NCBI GenBank assembly: GCA_002412625.1
Contig: DHVK01000027.1
Span: 1-23,779, forward strand
Reading direction: 5' to 3'
Source: Cloacimonetes bacterium UBA5210
GTDB taxonomy: Bacteria > Cloacimonadota > Cloacimonadia > Cloacimonadales > Cloacimonadaceae
DNA: 23,779 bases
The stretch's first letter is position 1. Every line of letters begins with the position of its first letter. A program made the translations under genes and the position numbers. The notes beneath the pieces were generated by a model, which worked only from the letters and a program-made list of their open reading frames with translations, had not been told where the DNA came from and did not search any database. Of this stretch, positions 14,496 to 23,533 are shown one piece after another.

Positions 14496-14800
14496 AGTTT
14501 GTCCGGAGCCAAGCACCCAGTCAATGTTCAGTACTCACACATTTACTTAGGCTTGCCGGATGCAAGAGAATATCGGGGTTTGAACAGCTTTTCGGATGTG
14601 AACTCAATGGAGTAATGTTTAAATCTGTTGAAAAATTTGAACAGTCTCCCTTCTCATACTCCCCATTTTCAGGACAATGGTCTTGACAAATTCTGAGACC
14701 TTCACAAGACGTTGGCAAATCTTGAATCATAGACGCAGTATGCTGTACCTTATTTGTGTAGGCTTCAGATTCAAGCTAAAACTTCAAACAGGAGTAATCT
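14496..14800. other. Upstream region of the ABC transporter operon
   Basis: No gene. A TTGACA at 14683-14688 could serve as a -35 box, but no acceptable -10 box lies at the right distance, so I do not call a promoter. The AGGAG ribosome binding site of the next gene is at 14790-14794. Confidence 0.4.
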
Positions 14801-15682
14801 ATGGAACTTGTCATTGATTCCTTGAGTAAGCGCTACCCAAACGGGGTGCAGGCTTTGAACAACTTCAGTATTTCTATTTCTAACGGCATGTTTGGTTTAT
14901 TGGGGCCAAACGGCGCCGGCAAATCCACTTTGATGCGCACCATTGCGACCTTGCAGGATGCCGATAGCGGCAGCATCAAACTGGGTGATGTGGATGTCTT
15001 GAAACAAAAGCAGGAAGTCCGCAAGACTTTGGGCTATCTGCCCCAGGATTTTGGGCTGGACCCACGAGTGCCGGCGGAAAAAATGTTGGAACACTTTGCG
15101 GTATTGAAGGGAGTTCACAACCGCAAAGAGCGCAAGAAGTTGATCGACAGCCTGCTGGTGCAAACAAATCTTTGGGATCAGCGCAAACAACGCCTGGGTG
15201 GCTTTTCGGGCGGCATGCGCCAACGTTTTGGCATCGCGCAAGCGCTTTTGGCAAACCCCAAACTGCTGATTGTAGATGAACCGACAGCCGGGCTGGACCC
15301 CTCTGAGCGGCTTCGTTTTCACAATCTGCTATCCGAAATCAGCAACGATGTGATCATCATCCTCTCCACACATATCGTGGATGACGTAAGCGACCTGTGC
15401 ACCAAGATGGCAATTATTCAGGACGGAGAGCTGCAATATAGCGGTGAACCACTATCTGCCATCGCGGCAATGCATGGCAAGGTATGGAGGAAGCTGATCG
15501 ACAAAGAAGAACTTGAGCTCTGCCAAGAGAAATACACTGTGCTATCCTCCAAGTTATACGTGGGGAAACTTGCACTTAGGATATTTAGCGAAGTAGATCC
15601 CGGTAACGGATTCGAAACGGCGGAAGCTCACTTGGAGGACGTATATTTCCACCATCTCGATGCTGCTGAAGCGCGAGCCTAA
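14801..15682 (+). CDS. ABC-2 type transporter ATP-binding protein
   Basis: The 293-aa product is a complete ABC ATPase: Walker A GPNGAGKST (35-43), Q-loop region GYLPQDFGLD (78-87), signature FSGGMRQR (135-142), Walker B LLIVDEPTAGLD (155-166) and H-loop His191 in STHIVDDV. The sequence is closest in style to the ATPases that energise ABC-2 exporters and bacitracin/Na+-efflux-type systems. The C-terminal 70 residues are an accessory tail. The ATG at 14801 has AGGAG 6 nt upstream. The permease gene follows 13 nt after the stop, so the two form an operon and the protein should bind the permease on the cytoplasmic face. The substrate cannot be deduced. Confidence 0.94.
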   Translation: MELVIDSLSKRYPNGVQALNNFSISISNGMFGLLGPNGAGKSTLMRTIATLQDADSGSIKLGDVDVLKQKQEVRKTLGYLPQDFGLDPRVPAEKMLEHFAVLKGVHNRKERKKLIDSLLVQTNLWDQRKQRLGGFSGGMRQRFGIAQALLANPKLLIVDEPTAGLDPSERLRFHNLLSEISNDVIIILSTHIVDDVSDLCTKMAIIQDGELQYSGEPLSAIAAMHGKVWRKLIDKEELELCQEKYTVLSSKLYVGKLALRIFSEVDPGNGFETAEAHLEDVYFHHLDAAEARA

Positions 15683-15695
15683 GAAGGGTAGCATT

Positions 15696-18600
15696 ATGTA
15701 TTGGCATGTTGCTATTCATGAGTTTCGCTATCGCTTTCGCCTGGTTTCAACCTGGGTATATATAATCCTGTTTTTCGGCGCTGCCTTTTTGATCGCCAAT
15801 ATCAGCGGCGGAGCATTCGATGGAGTGAATATGCGGGGAGGAAAAAGCGGCGAGTTCGTTTTTGCAAATAGCCCTGTTAACATAACATTGGATATCGGAT
15901 TGCTGCTTTTCTTATGTACCATTGTGTTTGCCGCTATCTTTGGCAGCAGCGCGGTGCGGGATTTTGAGACCGGCAGCCATGAGCTGTATTTCACCAAGCC
16001 GATCAAACCCAGCACTTATCATCTGGGCAAGTTCACCGGAGCCTTTTTGAGCGCAATGACGATTGTGGTCGCGATCATCCTGGGCATTGCCATCGGCTTT
16101 CAAATGCCCTATCTGGCGGATTACAAGATTGGCCCGCATCTGCCCTTGGCATACCTTCACGCGCTGCTTTTCTTTGCTCTGCCCAATCTGTTTCTGGTAG
16201 GCGCTATTTGCTTCAACGTGGGCATCCTGAGCCGCAAAGTAATCAATAGCTATATCATCGGGATCGGCTTGTTTTTTGCCTATCTCCTGTCATCAATGTT
16301 GATGGGGGATTCGGAGAAACTGCAAAGCGCGGCACTGCTGGATCCCTTTGGCATGAACACCTTAGATGTCATCACCCGTTACTGGACTTCCGCGCAGACT
16401 AACAGCAATTACCTCAGCTTGAGTGGGATATTGGGCTGGAACAGATTGATCTGGGTTTCCGTGGGATTGCTGTTAAGCCTCTATGCCGTTTCCCGCTTTG
16501 AGTTTCGCAAGGATACCCGCGCACTCAAAACCAGGAAGCTTGCCGATAAATCCCCGCTGCCTGCCGGCATTATTCCCAATTACTTCACGAAAGTGCAGCT
16601 AAATCCATACAATTCCCTCAGACAGCTATGGCACCTGACCTGCTATGAATTCAAAAACATCGTCTTTAACCGTACTTTCCTGGTGGTAACCTGCTTCTTC
16701 ATCTTTTTCCTGATTATGACGGTTACCCAGGCTGTAGGCAGAATCTTTGGCACCCAAACCCATCCCATTACCATACAGGTTCTGGGCGCGCTCAATTCAA
16801 ACTTCTATCTGTTTGGTCTGATCCTGGCGACCTTCTATGCCGGGGACCTGTTGTGGCGGGATCGCGCGCTGAAAATGGATCAACTGTTTGATGTGACTCC
16901 GCATCACAGCTGTGTGAGATACTTCTCCAAACTCGGAGCCATCCTGATGATGCAATTGGTATTGCTTGCCATCATCATGGTCGTTGGCATTGTTTTACAG
17001 TTGGCTAAAGGTTTTTATCAGATAGAACCGGGCCTGTATCTCTCCAACCTGTTCATGATCAATTTTTTGGAGTTGTTGCCGATCACTTTGATGGTCTTCT
17101 TCTGGGGCATGGTGATGAACAACCGCTATGCGGGATATTTGGCGGTGATCTTGTTCTACATCTCGATGCCGGTTTTAAGCATGTTTCATGTCAGCCATCC
17201 CCTGCTCCAATTTGGGATTAGTGGTGAGTCGTATTCGGACATGAATGGCTATGGTGGAATGCTGCCGAGGTTTTTTGTTTGGGTGGCATATTGGCTTCTG
17301 TTCTGCGTGGGCTTTAGTTTCCTGGGGTTCAAGCTATGGAGCCGGGGAAGCGAGATCAGCTATCGATCCAAGTGGCAAAGGATCCGCAGCAGCGGGTTTG
17401 ACCGCGGATGGAAATGGGCTATTGGGTCGCTGGCGAGCTTTGCTATTTTGGGTGGTTTCATGTATTATAACCTGAATATCTTGAACGAATATACCAGCCC
17501 CAAGAAGCAAAGAAACGAACAGGTGGAATATGAAAAGCTGTTCCGTGAGCGCTTGCTGACACTACCTCAACCACGGATCAGTGCAGTGGATCTGAAGATC
17601 GATCTCCATCCGTCCCGGCGCAGCATGACTGCATCCGGGACCTTCCAACTGGTCAACCGCAGCCCGGTACCCATCGATACGCTGGTTGTGTATTTCGACG
17701 ACGCGTATGCGGACCGTGTGCTGGAATTCAGTAAAACAGCGCAACTTACCGAAAGTTATCACCCGGCGAGTATGTTCATCTACGCTCTGCCTCAGGCATT
17801 GGCTCCGCTTGATTCCATGCAGATGAGCTTTGCTTTCGCGGATAAACCCAAGGGGATTTTCCCGTTTATCGGCCGCTCGGCTATCAAGAAAAACGGCACC
17901 TTCATACATAGCAATATCTTTCCCTCCCTGGGCTACTTTGAGGCTTATGAATTGGCAGATAACAACGACCGTAAGAAAAAGGGACTGCCGGAAAAACTAC
18001 GCACGCCGGCAATCACAGACAGCAGTCAATATGGAAACCCCTATGTAAGCACGGATTCCGATTATGTGCGCTATAAGGTTCAGATCAGCACCGAAGCAGA
18101 TCAGGTCGCCTTTGCCCCGGGGGATCTTCTGGAGAGTAAAATCGAGAACGGAAGATATATCGCGCACTATGGCAGCAGTGTCCCGATCCTGAACTTCTTT
18201 GCCTTCATCAGCGGGAGCTATGAGAAAGCAAGCGGCTACTATCAGGACAAGCTGGTGGAGATATATTACGACAAAAAGCATCCCTTCAACGTTCAGACTA
18301 TGCTGGATTCCGCCATCCACTCCCTGAACTATTTCAGTGAGAACTTTATGCCCTATCCGCATCAGGCTCTGCGGATCGTGGAAGTGCCTTATGTGGGTTT
18401 TGCTCAATCCTTCCCGGCGCTGATCCCGTTTTCGGAAAACATCGGCTTCATCGCCAAAGTTGATCCCGAAGATACGAGCTCGGTGGATTATCCCTACCAG
18501 ATTGTGTCTCACGAAATCGGTCATCAATGGTGGGCACATACCGTGATCGGGGCAAACGTGCAGGGCGCCACGATGCTCTCCGAGGTCTTTACGGAATACT

Positions 18601-19277
18601 CGTCCATGATGGTGCTAAAACATAAATACGGAGCTGAACGGATGCGCAAGTATCTCAGCTATATTCACGATATGTATCTGCAAGGCAGAGGCTTCGAATT
18701 CAGAGAAGAGCAACCGCTATATCTGAATGAAGGCCAGGGATACCTGCATTACAATAAGGGGACATTGGCGATGCTTGCGCTGCAGGATTACATTGGGGAA
18801 GCTGCCGTTAATGAGGCTCTGGGAGCTTTTTGCCGGGATTACGCCTATCATAGTGAACCCTTCCCGCTTTCGACAGACGCCTTGCCATATATCAGGAGGG
18901 TCGTCCCCGACAGTCTGCAGTATCTGGTAACCGATCTCCTCGAGACGATTACGCTCTTCGACAACAAAATCATCAGCGCTTCGCAGAGCTATGATGATAG
19001 CCAAAAAGAGTATCGCGTAATCGTAACCTTCAGCACTCAGAAGTTCCGTGCTTCCGGCCTGGGTGAAGAAGAGAGCATCCCGGTGAATGATCATTTGGAA
19101 ATCGCACTCTACGACGACAAAGAAGAACTGGCTTTTGCACGAGAGCGCTTCAAAGCTACCGGCGGCGAACAGACCGTGACCCTGACCAGTAAGAGCAAAC
19201 CGGGGAAAGTGGTACTGGATCCCTTCTTCAAGATGATCGATAAAGACCGGAAGAACAACAGCCAAAGCCCCGCGTGA
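15696..19277 (+). CDS. ABC-2 permease fused to an M1-family (gluzincin) peptidase domain
   Basis: The 1193-aa protein has two membrane blocks of several helices each, about 15-270 and 310-595, like two ABC-2 permease halves in one chain. After the last helix (about 573-592) comes a large extracytoplasmic part (about 600-1193) homologous to M1 aminopeptidases. The zinc site is HEIGH (939-943) followed by Glu963 in LSEVFTEYSSMM, with 19 residues between His943 and the Glu. The canonical exopeptidase motif GXMEN is absent; YVGFAQSF (899-906) stands in its place. Such permease-peptidase fusions are known in Bacteroidota and relatives with this altered motif, and their substrates are not established. 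I chose the ATG at 15696, with AAGGG 7 nt upstream, over the in-frame ATG at 15660, which would overlap the ATPase gene by 23 nt. The preceding ATPase gene surely powers it. Confidence 0.9.
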   Translation: MYWHVAIHEFRYRFRLVSTWVYIILFFGAAFLIANISGGAFDGVNMRGGKSGEFVFANSPVNITLDIGLLLFLCTIVFAAIFGSSAVRDFETGSHELYFTKPIKPSTYHLGKFTGAFLSAMTIVVAIILGIAIGFQMPYLADYKIGPHLPLAYLHALLFFALPNLFLVGAICFNVGILSRKVINSYIIGIGLFFAYLLSSMLMGDSEKLQSAALLDPFGMNTLDVITRYWTSAQTNSNYLSLSGILGWNRLIWVSVGLLLSLYAVSRFEFRKDTRALKTRKLADKSPLPAGIIPNYFTKVQLNPYNSLRQLWHLTCYEFKNIVFNRTFLVVTCFFIFFLIMTVTQAVGRIFGTQTHPITIQVLGALNSNFYLFGLILATFYAGDLLWRDRALKMDQLFDVTPHHSCVRYFSKLGAILMMQLVLLAIIMVVGIVLQLAKGFYQIEPGLYLSNLFMINFLELLPITLMVFFWGMVMNNRYAGYLAVILFYISMPVLSMFHVSHPLLQFGISGESYSDMNGYGGMLPRFFVWVAYWLLFCVGFSFLGFKLWSRGSEISYRSKWQRIRSSGFDRGWKWAIGSLASFAILGGFMYYNLNILNEYTSPKKQRNEQVEYEKLFRERLLTLPQPRISAVDLKIDLHPSRRSMTASGTFQLVNRSPVPIDTLVVYFDDAYADRVLEFSKTAQLTESYHPASMFIYALPQALAPLDSMQMSFAFADKPKGIFPFIGRSAIKKNGTFIHSNIFPSLGYFEAYELADNNDRKKKGLPEKLRTPAITDSSQYGNPYVSTDSDYVRYKVQISTEADQVAFAPGDLLESKIENGRYIAHYGSSVPILNFFAFISGSYEKASGYYQDKLVEIYYDKKHPFNVQTMLDSAIHSLNYFSENFMPYPHQALRIVEVPYVGFAQSFPALIPFSENIGFIAKVDPEDTSSVDYPYQIVSHEIGHQWWAHTVIGANVQGATMLSEVFTEYSSMMVLKHKYGAERMRKYLSYIHDMYLQGRGFEFREEQPLYLNEGQGYLHYNKGTLAMLALQDYIGEAAVNEALGAFCRDYAYHSEPFPLSTDALPYIRRVVPDSLQYLVTDLLETITLFDNKIISASQSYDDSQKEYRVIVTFSTQKFRASGLGEEESIPVNDHLEIALYDDKEELAFARERFKATGGEQTVTLTSKSKPGKVVLDPFFKMIDKDRKNNSQSPA

Positions 19278-19438
19278 GCAAAAGCAATGCGTCAATATCT
19301 CACCAATAGGCTTCCCCATAGTGGATCAGATGATTCATCATAGAGGATAAGCAGCATGTTTTCAAGAGTATTGCTGATAGTACTTGACGTTTTAGCGGCA
19401 GTGAAATTGGATTGCGCAACAGATGCGAGGTATTATTG

Positions 19439-20464
19439 ATGACTATTGGCAATGAAGTTCAGCTACCCCCCGGATTCGAGGAGCAACCTCCCCTCCCGGG
19501 GGCTACTGTTTCCACAAAACCAAAACATACTGTCGTTACCGCCTGCGACCACCGATTTGTGTGGGGAGCGATGCTGCTGGGATTGTCCATGCGATATCAT
19601 CACATGAATTGTGCCTACCATGTTCTGGGTTACGACCTTCCGGAACAGGATGCGCGCTGTTTGCAAAGCATCCCCGGAACCAAGGTGTTCCCTACGCATA
19701 AAACTGATACTCGCAGTGTATGTACTCAAAAACCAATGGCCATCAATACTGCTGAAACAGATGTGATAGTTTGGATGGATGCGGATTGTGTGGTAAGCGG
19801 GAATCTGGAAAAATTCTTTGTCTGCCCGGACAACCGCCTGCAGATCAGATTGCGTGAGAAGCCGGAAAATTTCAGCGTTTATCGCAATTTCTACAGTGGC
19901 ACAGATTCCTTGGGCGAGATCCCCCAAAAAGTGTTGGACACCTGGCAGAAGGACGTGGACGACCTGCCGCAAGCCCGGATCAAGACGGTGTATCAAACCA
20001 ATTGCTTCGTTTTGAATAAGCAGCACCTGCCCTTCATCGAGCTCTGGAAAGCTCAGATGCTGAAGGTGATCCCTCCGGATACCAGAGGTGTGTACAGCAA
20101 GAACAGCGTGGCATACTCTATGACAGATGAGTCCGTGATCAACTCGCTGTTTGCTTTTTCTGCTCAAGCGCCTGAAACCACTGCCTACTTGATGGATAAA
20201 CAAGCTGATGCCGCGTGTATCCACTTCGGGTTGAACCCTAAACCCTGGCAGCACTGGACACTTTCTGCTCTGAAGCATTATGATTACATCCAGACCTTAA
20301 TTTCTTGGGGCAGAAAAAAGGGCATTTCATTACCGCAATTATCGCCCTCATTGCTGCCTATAAACCGAAAACAAGAGGCAAATCTTGCTCTGCTCCGAGA
20401 CTCGCTTAAGGCTTTGCGTTTCAATGCTTCCAGCGGTGTCCGCACAATTCTACGCCACCTGTAG
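19439..20464 (+). CDS. GT8-like glycosyltransferase (GT-A fold)
   Basis: The 341-aa product carries the GT-A hallmarks: a beta-strand and DXD motif in VIVWMDADCVVSGNL (Asp114, Asp116), which should bind the nucleotide-sugar through a divalent metal, and near the C-terminus CIHFGLNPKPWQHW, which fits the HFxGxxKPW block of glycosyltransferase family 8. The acceptor and sugar are unknown. There is no signal peptide or membrane segment, so it acts in the cytoplasm. I chose the ATG at 19439 because GAGG lies 8 nt upstream; an in-frame TTG at 19412 is also possible but lacks a site. The first 28 residues are Pro-rich and not part of the fold. No other cell-surface polysaccharide genes are nearby, so the role stays open. 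Confidence 0.75.
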   Translation: MTIGNEVQLPPGFEEQPPLPGATVSTKPKHTVVTACDHRFVWGAMLLGLSMRYHHMNCAYHVLGYDLPEQDARCLQSIPGTKVFPTHKTDTRSVCTQKPMAINTAETDVIVWMDADCVVSGNLEKFFVCPDNRLQIRLREKPENFSVYRNFYSGTDSLGEIPQKVLDTWQKDVDDLPQARIKTVYQTNCFVLNKQHLPFIELWKAQMLKVIPPDTRGVYSKNSVAYSMTDESVINSLFAFSAQAPETTAYLMDKQADAACIHFGLNPKPWQHWTLSALKHYDYIQTLISWGRKKGISLPQLSPSLLPINRKQEANLALLRDSLKALRFNASSGVRTILRHL

Positions 20465-20472
20465 AAAAAAGA

Positions 20473-20486
20473 TTGCGAAATCGCAA
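20473..20486. other. 14-bp perfect inverted repeat after the glycosyltransferase gene
   Basis: TTGCGA (20473-20478) and TCGCAA (20481-20486) are separated by AA, 9 nt after the stop at 20464. There is no plus-strand T tract. On the minus strand it is followed by TCTTTTTT, a terminator shape, but no minus-strand gene would use it. It also lies just upstream of the promoter of the next gene and could be an operator. Confidence 0.4.
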
Positions 20487-20494
20487 AATAAACT

Positions 20495-20522
20495 TTGCGC
20501 CATAGCGATTGACGATTATAAT
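20495..20522 (+). promoter_or_regulatory. Probable promoter of the LruC lipoprotein gene
   Basis: TTGCGC (20495-20500) and a perfect TATAAT (20517-20522) are 16 bp apart, giving a short 5' leader of about 30 nt before the ATG at 20561. Confidence 0.5.
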
Positions 20523-20560
20523 TTGCAACATGATATTCAACGATTACGAGGTAATAGGAT

Positions 20561-22540
20561 ATGAAACAGATGTTTAGATTAATTACGATGTTCATCGTTC
20601 TGATGATTGCACTTTCGGCATGTTCCGATAAATCGAACGACGAATTTGTTCCTATGAAGGACTTGACTGTATCTCCTGATTTTGACTGGAGTGCCAGCCG
20701 CCAGGTAGAAGTCAACATTGAGCTGCTGAACAACAGCTCACAGCCGGTTCCCGGTATTGTGTTTGAGCTCTTCACTGCAGAGCCAACTCCGCTAAGCACC
20801 CCACTTGCCAAGGGAATCACTCTTCAGGATGGCAAGTATCAAACTTTTATCACTCTCCCTAATGCTGTCCAAAATGTATGGGCACGTGGTTTCATGGGCA
20901 TGCATGAGATTCAAATCGTTAACAACAGAGCATCGCTCGCACTTGGTGGTGGGCTTGCCAAATCCAATATCAGTGACGACTATGCCAAACCAAATTCCAA
21001 ATCCTGGTCATTCCTCCCCGGTTTAACCTTCAATTCTCAGGGACGACCCTCCCCAATGACCAGTGTGCCTTTGGAGCCGGATTTTCTGGCTCGGCTAAAC
21101 GCCACTCTACCGGAAAGCACACCGCTTCCGGTTACGCATCCTCAGTACATGAACACCACAAACCAGGTTAACCTTAAGATCGATGAGCAAGCTCAGGTTT
21201 GGCTTACTTTTGTAAATGAAGGTGCTGGCTATAAAAACTCTTTGGGCTTCTATACCTACCCCACTGGCAATCAACCGCAGACAACGGCTGAGATCAGCCC
21301 CAAAACCATCGTGATGCCAAATGCTTCACTGCAAGGTAGCGGAGGTCAGATGCTAGCTGGGGATACCGTATATCTGGGCGTGTTTGAGCCGGGCACGACT
21401 GTTGGCTGGTTCTTGGTAGCGAATGGCTTTTTGGGCGGAAATCAGGGCACCAATATAAGCACCACAGCCCCCGTTTATTACTCTGATGTTCACTTAAACC
21501 CGGAATCAAACCCGGAGAAGAAAAAACACAGCATTCTGGTCTTTGACCAAATCTCGCAACGCCTCGTGGTAGGCTTTGAGGACCTACCCAGAATGTCAGG
21601 ATCGGACGACGATTTTAACGACCTAGTCTTCTTCCTCACCGTGAATCCCATTGAAGCTGCAGATCTGGATGGCATTCCACCTATGGATACTCCGGAAGAT
21701 ACAGATGGAGACGGTGTAAGCGATGTCTTCGACGATTATCCCGAAGATCCGGAATTGGCTTTCAACAACTACACTTTTGGTCCAAACTCCTGGGGTTCTT
21801 TGGTTTTTGAAGACCTCTGGCCGGATCGTGGGGATTATGATTTCAACGATATGGTGGTAGACTACAACTACAATCAGATCACTCAGCCCGGAAACAGAGT
21901 GAAAAAAGTGGAGATGAACTACAAACTGAGGGCAATTGGTGCTCGTAAAGCAAATGGTTTTGCCGTACAAACGCCTTTTGAAAGTTCGAATATTACTCTG
22001 CTGCAAGCAAGTCATCCTAGTATGTTTGAACACGAAAGCGACGGGCCATACGCAGTCATGCGTTTCTTTAACAGCACATTTGATCTGATCCCTCAAGTGC
22101 CGAACAGTTTTATCAACACAGAACAGGCTATGCCCTACTATGAGCCGGTCTTGTTTTCTGCCCACTTCAGATTGATCAACCCGATAAATATAATTAATGT
22201 AACGCCGACTCCACCCTACAATCCGTTCATCTTTGTGGATGGTATTCGCTCCAAGGAAGTGCATCTGCCGGGCTATCCGCCTACTACCCGGATGGATACA
22301 AGTCTCTTTGGTACAGGTGACGATGTGAGTACTGAAGGAAATTGGTACAAAACCGTGGACAACCTGCCCTGGGCTGTGAATATCCCTGAAAGCTGGAACT
22401 ACCCGGTGGAAAAAGCTCAGATCACCAGAGCATATACCAAGTTCAAACATTGGGCGCAAAGCTCTGGGGCATCATATCCGGATTGGTACAAGAACCTTCC
22501 CGGATATCAAAACCAGGATTTCATCTACCAACAACCATAA
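20561..22540 (+). CDS. LruC/DUF4114 domain lipoprotein
   Basis: The 659-aa product begins with a lipoprotein signal peptide: a charged start, a hydrophobic core and a lipobox LSAC with Cys21, followed by Ser, which suggests an outer-membrane or surface location. The C-terminal two-thirds follow the known DUF4114 then LruC arrangement. DUF4114 features are GWFLVANGF, then FEDLPRMSGSDDDFNDLVFF (Asp349-Asp351, Asn353, Asp354). A linker with a calcium-type loop DTDGDGVSD (380-388) and DDYPEDPE follows, then the LruC start FEDLWPDRGDYDFNDMVVDY (416-435), which repeats the acidic DxDFND pattern. The N-terminal part (about 30-120) looks like an Ig-type beta domain. The function of LruC proteins is unknown; the name derives from the lipoproteins that carry the domain in Leptospira. 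GAGG at 20548-20551 is the likely ribosome binding site. It is probably monocistronic. Confidence 0.85.
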   Translation: MKQMFRLITMFIVLMIALSACSDKSNDEFVPMKDLTVSPDFDWSASRQVEVNIELLNNSSQPVPGIVFELFTAEPTPLSTPLAKGITLQDGKYQTFITLPNAVQNVWARGFMGMHEIQIVNNRASLALGGGLAKSNISDDYAKPNSKSWSFLPGLTFNSQGRPSPMTSVPLEPDFLARLNATLPESTPLPVTHPQYMNTTNQVNLKIDEQAQVWLTFVNEGAGYKNSLGFYTYPTGNQPQTTAEISPKTIVMPNASLQGSGGQMLAGDTVYLGVFEPGTTVGWFLVANGFLGGNQGTNISTTAPVYYSDVHLNPESNPEKKKHSILVFDQISQRLVVGFEDLPRMSGSDDDFNDLVFFLTVNPIEAADLDGIPPMDTPEDTDGDGVSDVFDDYPEDPELAFNNYTFGPNSWGSLVFEDLWPDRGDYDFNDMVVDYNYNQITQPGNRVKKVEMNYKLRAIGARKANGFAVQTPFESSNITLLQASHPSMFEHESDGPYAVMRFFNSTFDLIPQVPNSFINTEQAMPYYEPVLFSAHFRLINPINIINVTPTPPYNPFIFVDGIRSKEVHLPGYPPTTRMDTSLFGTGDDVSTEGNWYKTVDNLPWAVNIPESWNYPVEKAQITRAYTKFKHWAQSSGASYPDWYKNLPGYQNQDFIYQQP

Positions 22541-22567
22541 ACCCTATCCCCTGAAACAACATCCATC

Positions 22568-22600
22568 AGCGCCCGCTACACTCCCTCGGTAGCGGGCGCT
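22568..22600. terminator. Hairpin between convergent genes (lipoprotein and pirin)
   Basis: AGCGCCCGCTAC (22568-22579) and GTAGCGGGCGCT (22589-22600) pair perfectly over 12 bp around a 9-nt loop, 28 nt past the lipoprotein stop and 27 nt past the pirin stop on the other strand. The stem is GC-rich and symmetric, but neither side has a T tract, so it may act as a bidirectional barrier or 3' end stabiliser. Confidence 0.65.
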
Positions 22601-22626
22601 ACTATTATCCGCTAGAATTTAGCTCG

Positions 22627-23478
22627 TTACCGACTCGGCTTTACTTTGATGAATGTACCTTGCTCCAGTTCATTGAAGGCAAGCTGAATCTCTTCCCTCG
22701 TGTTCATTACTATCGGACCGCGCCAAGATACAGGCTCACCCAACGTTTTACCGCTGAAAAATAGCATTCTGAAGCCCATGGATCCGCTGCTTACTTCGAT
22801 TTCATCGCCATCTTCAAAAAGCACCAGATCTCGGTTTCCGATTTGCTGCTCCTGGATTGTTGCACTACCTTCATAGGCATAGATGAAACAGGTGAAGCCT
22901 TTCTGAACAATAAATCTCTGCTGGACATTGGCAGGAATGTGCACGTCCCAGTACTGCGGTTGCACAGCGATGTCTTCGACCGGACCGCGTATTCCCAGAT
23001 ACTCTCCACAGATGATCTTCACTATACTGCCTTCCGGACTGGTGACAATTGGCATATCTTTGGCGCGTATATCGCGATAGCGGGGGATGCACATCTTTTC
23101 TTTGGCAGGAAGGTTTGTCCACACTTGAAAACCATACATGCGCCCACTTGCATCCGGTTTGGGCATTTCCTGGTGAATGATACCGCTTCCGGCTGTCATC
23201 CATTGCACCTCACCTTTATGAATTATTCCGTCGTTGCCCAGACTGTCGCCATGAGCAGCAGAACCTTCCAGCATATAGGTGATGGTTTCAATTCCCCGAT
23301 GCGGGTGCCAAGGGAAACCGGCCAGGTAACGCTCAGGATCATCGTTCCTGAGATCATCTAACATCAAAAAAGGATCAAAGTTTGGCTGTTGGTAATACCC
23401 AAAAGCTCGATGCAAATGCACGCCGGCTCCTTCCAGTACAGCCTCTGCCTTCCTTATGCTCTGTATTTTGCGTATCAT
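22627..23478 (-). CDS. Pirin family protein
   Basis: The 283-aa product is a full-length bicupin pirin. The iron ligands are visible in the N-terminal cupin: His58 and His60 in FPWHPHRGIET, and His102 and Glu104 in GIIHQEMP, corresponding to His56, His58, His101 and Glu103 of human pirin. Family members act as quercetin 2,3-dioxygenases (E. coli YhhW) or as protein-interaction partners of transcription or metabolic enzymes; which applies here cannot be read from sequence. The C-terminal cupin (about 165-283) lacks a complete ligand set, as is usual. The ATG at 23478 has GGGAG 6 nt upstream. It stands alone, convergent with the lipoprotein gene. Confidence 0.93.
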   Translation of the reverse strand: MIRKIQSIRKAEAVLEGAGVHLHRAFGYYQQPNFDPFLMLDDLRNDDPERYLAGFPWHPHRGIETITYMLEGSAAHGDSLGNDGIIHKGEVQWMTAGSGIIHQEMPKPDASGRMYGFQVWTNLPAKEKMCIPRYRDIRAKDMPIVTSPEGSIVKIICGEYLGIRGPVEDIAVQPQYWDVHIPANVQQRFIVQKGFTCFIYAYEGSATIQEQQIGNRDLVLFEDGDEIEVSSGSMGFRMLFFSGKTLGEPVSWRGPIVMNTREEIQLAFNELEQGTFIKVKPSR

Positions 23479-23505
23479 AGTTTTCTCCCAATTTTCTTTT
23501 ACATC

Positions 23506-23533
23506 AGTCTAGATTAGGGGAGATTTTGGTCAA
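23506..23533 (-). promoter_or_regulatory. Probable promoter of the pirin gene
   Basis: On the minus strand, TTGACC (23533-23528) and TAGACT (23511-23506) are 16 bp apart (5/6 and 4/6 consensus matches), about 27 nt upstream of the ATG. Confidence 0.45.

Noticed and set aside
13380..14800. Possible retron or other reverse-transcriptase-linked RNA
   Set aside because: Inverted repeats alone do not support it and no reverse transcriptase gene is present in the window.
21623..22459. 278-codon ORF antisense to the LruC lipoprotein gene
   Set aside because: Shadow frame of a strongly supported lipoprotein gene; product is unrecognisable and Cys/His/Arg-rich as typical for antisense frames.
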